DNA of 5,428 nt, taken from positions 1-5,428 of the forward strand of contig CALZFJ010000157.1 in assembly GCA_945645715.1 (NCBI GenBank), in the 5' to 3' direction. Under the pieces are notes generated by a model, which had not been told where the DNA came from, searched no databases, and saw only the letters and a program-made list of their open reading frames with translations. The stretch is from an uncultured Prevotellaceae bacterium (lineage in GTDB: Bacteria > Bacteroidota > Bacteroidia > Bacteroidales > Muribaculaceae). Positions 1 to 5,428 of the stretch are shown here, in pieces; the first letter of the stretch is position 1, and each line of letters begins with the position of its first letter. A program made the position numbers and the translations under genes.

Positions 1-357
1 CACCTGGTTGGCGCGGTGAATGCCGGCGTAGTTCACTTCCCAACGCTCCTTGATGTAGATGTTGGAAGTGCTGAAGCGGAAGTGCGCAAGCTGACCCTGC
101 TGGCTGGCAAGGCTCTCATCGCCGCCCTTCATGTCGTCGCCGAGCGCATCGCCGAAGCGCCACTCCGAGCTGGTGAACTTGTCGCTCTGGAGCACGTCGT
201 AGGTGGCATTGAGCGCAGCCTGAAGCTTGTATTTGGTGTCATAGAAATTCTCGTTGGTAGAATATCCAAGCACACCTTTATCGAGGAAGTCGTCGCAGCC
301 TGTGAGTGCAACGGCAACCAGGACTAATGCTTGTAATCTGAAAAAATATTTGTTCAT
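1..357 (-). CDS. susD-like: SusD/RagB-family surface lipoprotein, N-terminal part (cut by left window edge)
   Basis: This is the start of a SusD-type nutrient-binding lipoprotein, the lid that sits on the SusC barrel and captures substrate at the cell surface. The ATG is at 357-355 and the frame stays open for 119 codons to the edge; family members usually have about 450-600 residues, so roughly a fifth is visible. Residues 1-20 form a lipoprotein signal peptide (MNKYFFRLQ, then a hydrophobic stretch) with lipobox L18-T19-G20-C21. The mature protein begins C-D-D-F-L-D, the common SusD opening, and the acids at +2 and +3 fit a Bacteroidota surface-export signal. The segment around residues 100-119 (KERWEVNYAGIHRANQV) matches the conserved W..Y.GI.RANQV helix of the SusD N-terminal TPR region. 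It starts 35 bases after the susC stop, with an A-rich leader (GAAAATAAAGCT) before the ATG, so it is almost certainly co-transcribed with susC. The family assignment is firm; the ligand is unknown. Confidence 0.95.
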   Translation of the reverse strand, partial: MNKYFFRLQALVLVAVALTGCDDFLDKGVLGYSTNENFYDTKYKLQAALNATYDVLQSDKFTSSEWRFGDALGDDMKGGDESLASQQGQLAHFRFSTSNIYIKERWEVNYAGIHRANQV

Positions 358-392
358 AGCTTTATTTTCGTGAGTAGTTCGGGAGATAAATT

Positions 393-3300
393 TTATAGAC
401 CAATCTTGAAACCAAATGTGAACGAGCGAGCCTGCGGATATGTTCCGTGATCTACGCCCATGCTCAGGTTGTTGCCCTCGGTGAGATATACCTTTCCGAC
501 TTCGGGGTCAAGGCCATTGTAGCCGGTGATAGTCCAGAGGTTGTAGGCAGTGAACGAGAGTGCAAGATTAGAGAGGTTCCACTTGCCGATGAGCTTCTTG
601 GGCAGGTTGTATGTGAGACGAAGCTCCTTGAGACGCATATATGAGCCATCCTGCACGAGGAAGTCGCTTGCGCGGAAGTTGCGTGCTGCATCGTCGCCGT
701 CGAGGTCGGGAATGGTAGCCTCGGTGTTGAGCGGGAAGAATGCGCGGTTGGGGTCAACCTGCCCCGACCAGTGCTGCGAGCGAATGTCGGCATACACGTT
801 TCCGGCTGCACCGTTGTAGAGGTAATAGTCCATCACGTTGAAGATTTCGTTGCCGGTCTGTCCCTGGAAGAAGATGTTGAGGTCGAAGTCGCCGTAGCTG
901 AACTGCAATGGAATACCAAACACGAGGTCGGGAAGCGGAGAGCCGAGGAATGTGCGGTCTTCTGAAGTAATCTGTCCGTCGCCGTTAAGGTCCTTGAAGC
1001 GGAAGTCGCCCGGACGTGTGGTCTGCTCACCGTCGCGTTTGCCCCAGTCATACTGTGCGCTTGCCTTGATTTCGTCGTAGTTCTGGAAGATTCCGTCGGT
1101 CACATAGCCGTAGAAGCTTCCAATGGGGCGACCCACCTCGGTCTTTGTAACGAAATCTATGATGCTGCTCTCGCTGATGTAGGCACCCCAGATAGGCTCG
1201 TTGCCTGTGCCGAGGCTTGTAACCTCATTCTTGATCCACGAGAGATTGAAGCCAATGTCGAAGCTGAATTTTCCGAAGCGGCGCTTGTAGCTCACGTTAC
1301 CTTCCACGCCATAGTTGCGCACCGAGCCGGCGTTGGTCATCGGGTCGCTGCTGAGTCCTGCCGACGGCACTGTAGGCACTGTGAGCAGCATGTCGCTGGT
1401 CTTCTTGTTGAAGTATTCCACGCCCATGGTGAGACTGTTCTGGAAGAATGAGAGGTCGAGACCCACGTTGAAAGTCTCGGTCTTTTCCCACTTGATGTCG
1501 GGGTTGCCGATGGTGAGGGCGGTGATACCCGGCTGAAGCTGGTGGTTGCCCATTCCGTAGGGATAATTGTAGCCGTTCACGAGGTAGGTGTAGCGCGAAA
1601 GCTCGTTGATGCGGTTGTTACCGAGGATACCCCAGCCCACACGCAGCTTACCGAGTGAGAGCCAGCTCTTTGTAGCCTCCATGAATGGCTCCGATGAGAA
1701 TTTCCAACCTGCCGATACCGATGGGAAGTATCCCCAGCGGTTTTTCTCAGAGAACTTCGATGAACCGTCGATACGCACGTTGGCTTGGAGCAGGTAGCGG
1801 TCGAGCACGTTGTAGTTCACGCGGCCTATGAAGCCCACTGCAGTCCAGCGAGAGTCGAGTCCGTAGGTCTTGTCGCCGGTGTAGCCGCTCGAAAGATACC
1901 ACTGGTCCTCATCGTTGCTCGGTGTACCCTTCTTGGTCGATTCCTGATAGCTGTATCGGTAGCCCTCGGCAGTCTGTCCGGCGAGTACCGTTATGTTGTT
2001 GAAGTCGTTTTTCCAGTTGAAAGTCAAGAGGTTGTTGATCTCCCACTTGTTGGTGTGGTTCTTGCGCTTGAACACTGAAGTGAGGTCGGTCATAGCGAAG
2101 TTTTCCTCAAGGTTGCCTACTTCGCCAAACTGATTGTTGGTAGTAGGCTGAGTGTAGAACGATGCCTTGAACTGGTAAACGAAATATTTCCATATTTTCG
2201 CATTGAGGCTCAGGTTCATGTCTAAGCGATGAATGTCGTTAGTGTCGTGGTAGCGGTCGATCATTGCCAGTGGGTGATTTTCGCGCCAATATCCGCGGCT
2301 GTCGTAGGTCATCACCATCGGGTTCTGGTAGAGTGCACGCTTGAACACGCTGCTTGAGCCTTGAGGCACGCGCTGGTCGCGCTCGTTGGCGTAGGAGAGG
2401 TTGGCGGTCATGTCGAGCCACGATGAAAGCTGCTGGCTGAGGTTGAGGCGAGTGTTGAATCGCTGGTAATCCGACTTGAGGATAATACCTTTCTCATCGT
2501 AGTAGCTTGCGCTGATCATATACTTGGTCTTCTCGTTTCCGCCCGATACAGCCACGTTATATTGCTGCTTCACGCCGGTGCGTGTGATTGCGTCCCACCA
2601 GTTGCCCGGAGAGTTGCGGCGAATGGTGTCGATGGCGTGATATTTGGTCTCGTTATACACATAGTTTCCGTCGGCGTCCTTGTTGTAGTAGAGGCGACCA
2701 TCGGCTGAGTAGTTGCCGATTCCGCCCATATAGTCGGTCATGAGAGCATAGTTTGCAGCGTCCATCACCTCGATTTTCTTCCATGGGTTAGAGATACCCA
2801 CATATCCATCGACTGTGATTTTAGTCTTTCCGGCTTCACCGCTCTTTGTGGTGATTACCACAACGCCATTAGCGGCACGCGCACCATATACGGCACTCGA
2901 TGCGGCGTCCTTGAAGATTTCCACATTGGCGATGTCGCCCGGGTTGATATGGTCGATGCCATCGACGATGAAGCCATCGACAACGTAGAGCGGGTCGGAG
3001 TCATTCACGGTTCCGGTTCCGCGTATCTTGATGGTGGTGTTACCACCCGGTGCTCCAGAGTTTTGAATGATGTTTACACCCGAAGCCTTACCCTGCATTG
3101 CTTGCAGAGCCGAGGCAACCGGCACATCGTTCACGTCTTTTCCGGAAATAGAAGAAATAGATCCGGTGACGTCGCTTTTGCGCTGCACACCATAGCCTAT
3201 CACCACCAGCTCATCGAGGCTTGTGCTGGCTGTGGTCATGGCTATGTTTAGCTTGTTGTTGCCATCTACTTTCACCTCCAAAGGCTTGTAGCCTACGTAG

Positions 3301-3533
3301 GAGAGCTGAAGTGTGGCTTTGGGAGCTACTTTAATGGTGAAATTGCCGTCGAAATCGGTTGCCACACCATTGGCAGTACCCTTTTCAATCACGGTGACAC
3401 CGATAAGAGGCTCTTGGCTGTCGGCATCGACTATCGTACCGCCGACTGAAATCTTCTGTTGCGCATTGAGTGCAACGAAGAATAATGAGGCGATCAGCAA
3501 CGCGGCTGTCCTCAAGTGTCTGAATTTGCTCAT
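393..3533 (-). CDS. susC-like: SusC/RagA-family TonB-linked outer-membrane transporter
   Basis: This is a complete 1046-residue TonB-dependent transporter that imports glycans or peptides across the outer membrane together with its SusD partner. Visible in order: a Sec signal peptide (residues 1 to about 24, basic n-region MSKFRHLR, cleavage near ALNA/QQ); a carboxypeptidase-regulatory-like domain (about 28-100; ISVGGTIVDADSQEPLIGVTV, with the YVGYKPLEV end); a TonB-box-like LDELVVIGYG (106-115); the plug domain (about 115-235) with the SusC signature LYVVDG (182-187) and FKDAASSAVYGARAANGVVV; then the beta-barrel to the C-terminus (RSFTFGFKIGL). Residues 848-859 (DLNGDGQITSED) form the EF-hand-like calcium loop common in SusC barrels. 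Length is normal and the frame is unbroken. There is no STN secretin-like domain before the carboxypeptidase-like domain, so the protein itself shows no anti-sigma-factor signalling extension. The ATG at 3533 gives a proper signal peptide; its leader is A/C-rich with no Shine-Dalgarno. Substrate cannot be deduced. Confidence 0.97.
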   Translation of the reverse strand: MSKFRHLRTAALLIASLFFVALNAQQKISVGGTIVDADSQEPLIGVTVIEKGTANGVATDFDGNFTIKVAPKATLQLSYVGYKPLEVKVDGNNKLNIAMTTASTSLDELVVIGYGVQRKSDVTGSISSISGKDVNDVPVASALQAMQGKASGVNIIQNSGAPGGNTTIKIRGTGTVNDSDPLYVVDGFIVDGIDHINPGDIANVEIFKDAASSAVYGARAANGVVVITTKSGEAGKTKITVDGYVGISNPWKKIEVMDAANYALMTDYMGGIGNYSADGRLYYNKDADGNYVYNETKYHAIDTIRRNSPGNWWDAITRTGVKQQYNVAVSGGNEKTKYMISASYYDEKGIILKSDYQRFNTRLNLSQQLSSWLDMTANLSYANERDQRVPQGSSSVFKRALYQNPMVMTYDSRGYWRENHPLAMIDRYHDTNDIHRLDMNLSLNAKIWKYFVYQFKASFYTQPTTNNQFGEVGNLEENFAMTDLTSVFKRKNHTNKWEINNLLTFNWKNDFNNITVLAGQTAEGYRYSYQESTKKGTPSNDEDQWYLSSGYTGDKTYGLDSRWTAVGFIGRVNYNVLDRYLLQANVRIDGSSKFSEKNRWGYFPSVSAGWKFSSEPFMEATKSWLSLGKLRVGWGILGNNRINELSRYTYLVNGYNYPYGMGNHQLQPGITALTIGNPDIKWEKTETFNVGLDLSFFQNSLTMGVEYFNKKTSDMLLTVPTVPSAGLSSDPMTNAGSVRNYGVEGNVSYKRRFGKFSFDIGFNLSWIKNEVTSLGTGNEPIWGAYISESSIIDFVTKTEVGRPIGSFYGYVTDGIFQNYDEIKASAQYDWGKRDGEQTTRPGDFRFKDLNGDGQITSEDRTFLGSPLPDLVFGIPLQFSYGDFDLNIFFQGQTGNEIFNVMDYYLYNGAAGNVYADIRSQHWSGQVDPNRAFFPLNTEATIPDLDGDDAARNFRASDFLVQDGSYMRLKELRLTYNLPKKLIGKWNLSNLALSFTAYNLWTITGYNGLDPEVGKVYLTEGNNLSMGVDHGTYPQARSFTFGFKIGL

Positions 3534-3565
3534 TGTGTAGTAGTATGGGGTAATAGTTTTGGTAG

Positions 3566-3600
3566 AAAAAGGAGGCGCATTGGCTTTGCTCTGCGCCTCC
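3566..3600 (-). terminator. Rho-independent terminator (or attenuator) between the ELWxxDGT gene and susC
   Basis: On the minus strand a perfect 9-bp GC-rich stem, GGAGGCGCA paired with TGCGCCTCC (3592-3600 with 3571-3579), encloses a 12-base loop (3580-3591) and is followed directly by TTTTT (3570-3566). Two further G-T wobble pairs can form at the base. The hairpin begins 17 bases after the stop codon of the ELWxxDGT gene, the expected place for its terminator. On the plus strand the hairpin is not followed by a T run, so it acts in one direction. Only 32 bases separate the T run from the susC ATG, so it may act as a partial terminator that lowers susCD expression from an upstream promoter rather than as a full operon end. 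Confidence 0.85.
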
Positions 3601-3617
3601 CCGTTTATGTTTGTTGG

Positions 3618-5428
3618 TTACTTCACGATGAGTGTAGCCGACTTGCCGGCAACAACCACCTTGTAGAAGCCTGCTGCAAGACCCTCAACGCTGATAGCCT
3701 GGTTGAACTTAGCAGTAGTGCTGAGCACGAGGCGTCCCGAAAGGTCGTAAACCTTAACGTCGCCGGTGGCACCGTTCACCTTGAAGCTCTCGGTAGCGGG
3801 GTTAGGATATACGCTCACTGAAACCTTCTCAGCCTTTACGTCTTCAACCTTGCCCGAACCGCCGCCGAAGTCGATAACCATATACTTCGAGTCGGGGTTC
3901 TTGGTCGGGTCGTAACCCGGCTGGCGATAGTGGCAGCAATAGAGCTGATTGTTGATAGCCGATGAGAAGAGCAGCTCGCCATTGAGGTTGCGGAGTCCGA
4001 ACACCTTGTCGCCTTCGGCGTCGATGTTGCTCACGATTTCAGGTGTGCCGTCCCACTTGTCGAGGCGGATAAGTTTGGTGTTGGTTGCACCGGTGCCGTT
4101 GAGGCTACCCTCGTTCCACCAGTAGAGGCTACCACCGCACACTACCATTTCCTTAATCCAGTCGCAGCCTGTGCCGGGAGCCCAGTCCATCTGCATCTGC
4201 ACCTGTGTTCCGTCGAACCAGTGGAGCTCACCGCCGTGGTGGTTCTCATTGTTCTTGTCGAAGCCTGTGGCGGCGCAGAACATATAACGACCGTCGAATA
4301 CTACTCCATCATCGGGGAACGACTTGTGGTCAACCGATGGAGCCTCTGAAAAGATGTCATACACCTTGTAGTCGCGAGTCTCAGGATTGATTGCAAGAAG
4401 CTCGAAGCCTGTGCCCTCCTCACGTCCGCGGCACATTACATAGCCATTGTAGATTTCACCGAAGCTGCTCGGGTCGCAACCGTGACCGATTCCGTTGGGG
4501 CCTGCACCCGGCATAACGTCGGCAATTTGATAAGTTCCCTCCACTGTTCCGTCGGAGAACCAGACCTCGTTGCCGCACTCCTGGCTCCATGCACGGAATG
4601 TAACGCCCTTGTTGTAGTAATTCTGCATGTAGAGAACGCACGGGCCGATTGTTCCGATCTGAGTTGTTCCGTCTTCACCAAACTTAGGCTCAAGGTTGAT
4701 TTCTGATACGCGGAATGTTCCAGCCTCTGTTCCGTCGGTTACCCAAAGCTCATCACCGTAGGTGTACTGGCTCTTGTCGGCAACGTCGGCCTTGAAGAAC
4801 ACCTTGCGGCCTACACGGCAAGGCGTCTGCCAGCGGCTTACCTCCTCACGTCCGGGGAAGTAGCAGTCCGCTTGTGCTACAAGCTGAGTACCCTCCTCTG
4901 TTCCATCGGAAATCCAGAGCCACTGCTGTGAGCCACTCTCCGAGAACGATTCGCTGTCGAGGTCGGTTGCAAAGAATGTGAAGCGGGTCTCATCAATCTG
5001 GCAGAATCCCTGAGGATTCGAGCTTTCGAGCAGGTGAATGTCGGCAACCATGTAGGTTCCGGCTTCAGTACCATCGGAAATCCAAAGCTCCTGGCCGTTC
5101 TCGCCGTCGTCGGCTGAGAACACCACCTTGTCGTTGAAGCGTGTGAGATAGCTCACATTAGAGGTGTTCACGCCGGGGTTGATATCCTTCACGAGCTTTG
5201 TGCCGGCTGGAGTTCCGTCGGTTACCCACAGCTCGCCGCCGTGCTCGGCATCGACAGCCTCAAAGAAAGCCTTGTAGCCGCCTTCTTCAGAGCCTGCAAC
5301 GGTGAGAGTCTTCAGACCCCAGAAGTGCTTGTTCTGCTCGTAGTTGATTGTCACTCCATCGGGAAGCAGCGGAGTGATGCCGTCGGCAAATTCAGTTGCG
5401 CTCAGTCCACCGACAGTGAGAGCTGCAG
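3618..5428 (-). CDS. ELWxxDGT-repeat secreted protein with T9SS type A sorting domain (5' end outside window)
   Basis: At least 602 residues are visible and the frame runs open to the right edge. Numbering here starts at the GTG at 5354, which is probably internal: 24 further in-frame codons precede it (AALTVGGLSA, then TEFADG...) and look like the end of a Sec signal peptide. The body (about residues 12-475) is a chain of about nine units spaced 43-61 residues apart, each with an F-F/V-F strand and then an ELWxxDGTxxGT core, which suggests a beta-propeller. Cores at 41, 89, 145, 202 and 263 are near-canonical; those at 318, 376, 427 and 470 are degenerate. A GGGSGK linker (about 497-502) leads to a C-terminal T9SS type A sorting domain (about 512-578: VYPNPA, VYDLSGRLV, GLAAGFYKVVV, ending TLIVK). 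No catalytic motif is seen. The protein should be exported by Sec, then T9SS, and be anchored on or released from the surface. A binding or scaffolding role beside SusCD is inference; family function is poorly known. Confidence 0.92.
   Translation of the reverse strand, partial: AALTVGGLSATEFADGITPLLPDGVTINYEQNKHFWGLKTLTVAGSEEGGYKAFFEAVDAEHGGELWVTDGTPAGTKLVKDINPGVNTSNVSYLTRFNDKVVFSADDGENGQELWISDGTEAGTYMVADIHLLESSNPQGFCQIDETRFTFFATDLDSESFSESGSQQWLWISDGTEEGTQLVAQADCYFPGREEVSRWQTPCRVGRKVFFKADVADKSQYTYGDELWVTDGTEAGTFRVSEINLEPKFGEDGTTQIGTIGPCVLYMQNYYNKGVTFRAWSQECGNEVWFSDGTVEGTYQIADVMPGAGPNGIGHGCDPSSFGEIYNGYVMCRGREEGTGFELLAINPETRDYKVYDIFSEAPSVDHKSFPDDGVVFDGRYMFCAATGFDKNNENHHGGELHWFDGTQVQMQMDWAPGTGCDWIKEMVVCGGSLYWWNEGSLNGTGATNTKLIRLDKWDGTPEIVSNIDAEGDKVFGLRNLNGELLFSSAINNQLYCCHYRQPGYDPTKNPDSKYMVIDFGGGSGKVEDVKAEKVSVSVYPNPATESFKVNGATGDVKVYDLSGRLVLSTTAKFNQAISVEGLAAGFYKVVVAGKSATLIVK
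3621..3821 (-). other. T9SS type A C-terminal sorting domain (Por_Secre_tail type)
   Basis: This is the coding segment for the last 67 residues of the ELWxxDGT protein. It has the ordered hallmarks of the T9SS type A sorting signal: SVYPNPATESFKV at the start, VKVYDLSGRLV in the middle, then ISVEGLAAGFYKVVV and a basic end, LIVK. In characterised T9SS cargo this domain directs passage through the outer-membrane T9SS translocon and is cleaved, often with attachment to surface lipopolysaccharide. Its presence implies that the host has a working T9SS elsewhere in its genome. Confidence 0.93.
3930..4403 (-). repeat. Degenerate ELWxxDGT-type repeats in the C-terminal half (coding)
   Basis: Four weaker units continue the same spacing. 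They begin at 4403 (ELLAINPETRDYKVY, DGT lost), 4229 (ELHWFDGTQVQMQMD, DGT kept but the following GT lost), 4076 (KLIRLDKWDGTPEIV, shifted DGT) and about 3947 (QLYCCHYR, core nearly lost). Each is preceded by a strand-like segment resembling that of the canonical units, for example FDGRYMFCAATG and LNGELLFSSA. The spacing of 55, 58, 51 and 43 residues supports continuity of the fold. The last unit is the least certain. Confidence 0.65.
4524..5234 (-). repeat. Five near-canonical ELWxxDGTxxGT protein repeats (coding)
   Basis: Five cores are encoded at 5234-5190 (ELWVTDGTPAGTKLV), 5090-5046 (ELWISDGTEAGTYMV), 4922-4878 (WLWISDGTEEGTQLV), 4751-4707 (ELWVTDGTEAGTFRV) and 4568-4524 (EVWFSDGTVEGTYQI). 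Spacing is 48, 56, 57 and 61 residues. Similarity is also visible in the DNA: cores 1 and 4 share the 17-base plus-strand string GTTCCGTCGGTTACCCA (5212-5228 and 4729-4745), and cores 2 and 3 share CCATCGGAAATCCA (5071-5084 and 4903-4916). These are structural repeats within one gene, not a mobile or CRISPR array. Confidence 0.93.

Noticed and set aside
16..327. 103-codon open frame on the plus strand
   Set aside because: It lies antisense to the SusD reading frame, which has a clear lipobox and SusD motifs. The translation resembles no family I know, and the frame is open only because of codon bias on the other strand.
358..392. Possible promoter or hairpin between susC and susD
   Set aside because: The 35-base gap contains no TAnnTTTG element and no convincing inverted repeat. 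It reads as a simple A-rich translation leader within an operon.
1785..2078. Plus-strand open frame of 97 codons inside susC
   Set aside because: It is antisense to the beta-barrel part of an intact SusC, with a valine- and alanine-rich shadow composition and no supporting leader or motif.
3516..3821. Plus-strand open frame of 101 codons crossing the intergenic gap
   Set aside because: It overlaps the susC start, the terminator hairpin and the T9SS sorting domain, all well supported on the minus strand. The translation shows no recognisable features.
4524..5234. Regularly spaced short DNA repeats as a possible CRISPR array
   Set aside because: The spacing is about 144-183 bases, the repeats are imperfect, and they encode ELWxxDGT cores in one continuous frame.
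5352..5354. GTG as the start codon of the ELWxxDGT gene
   Set aside because: The frame continues upstream to the window edge with signal-peptide-like residues, and starting here would leave a T9SS cargo without a Sec signal.

Overview
The window looks like a piece of a Bacteroidota chromosome, most likely order Bacteroidales. It carries a SusC/SusD pair, a protein with a type IX secretion (T9SS) type A sorting tail, A-rich leaders without a clear Shine-Dalgarno sequence, and moderately GC-rich coding DNA. I cannot fix the genus from the sequence.

All three genes read on the minus strand, so the order of transcription is from high to low coordinates. First (5428 to 3618) is the 3' part of a gene for a secreted ELWxxDGT-repeat protein, probably a beta-propeller, ending in a T9SS sorting domain; its true start lies beyond the right edge. 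A strong hairpin followed by five T residues comes next (3566-3600). Then comes a complete SusC/RagA-type TonB-dependent outer-membrane transporter of 1046 residues (3533 to 393). After 35 bases the first 119 codons of a SusD-like surface lipoprotein follow (357 to 1), cut by the left edge. The coding strand is nearly full: the only gaps are 84 bases (3534-3617) and 35 bases (358-392).

SusC and SusD form the usual import machine: the lipoprotein lid catches a glycan or peptide at the cell surface and the 22-strand barrel imports it using TonB energy. The ELWxxDGT protein would reach the same surface, or the medium, by the Sec system and then T9SS. This suggests, but does not prove, that it is an accessory binding or scaffolding factor of the same locus. 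The substrate cannot be read from this window, since no glycoside hydrolase, peptidase or regulator is visible.

The points most worth checking are the terminator-like hairpin wedged between the propeller gene and susC with no recognisable promoter after it, the mix of two surface-delivery routes in one locus, and the graded decay and cysteine enrichment along the propeller repeats. I see no clearly new system here; the rest is a conventional SusCD locus.
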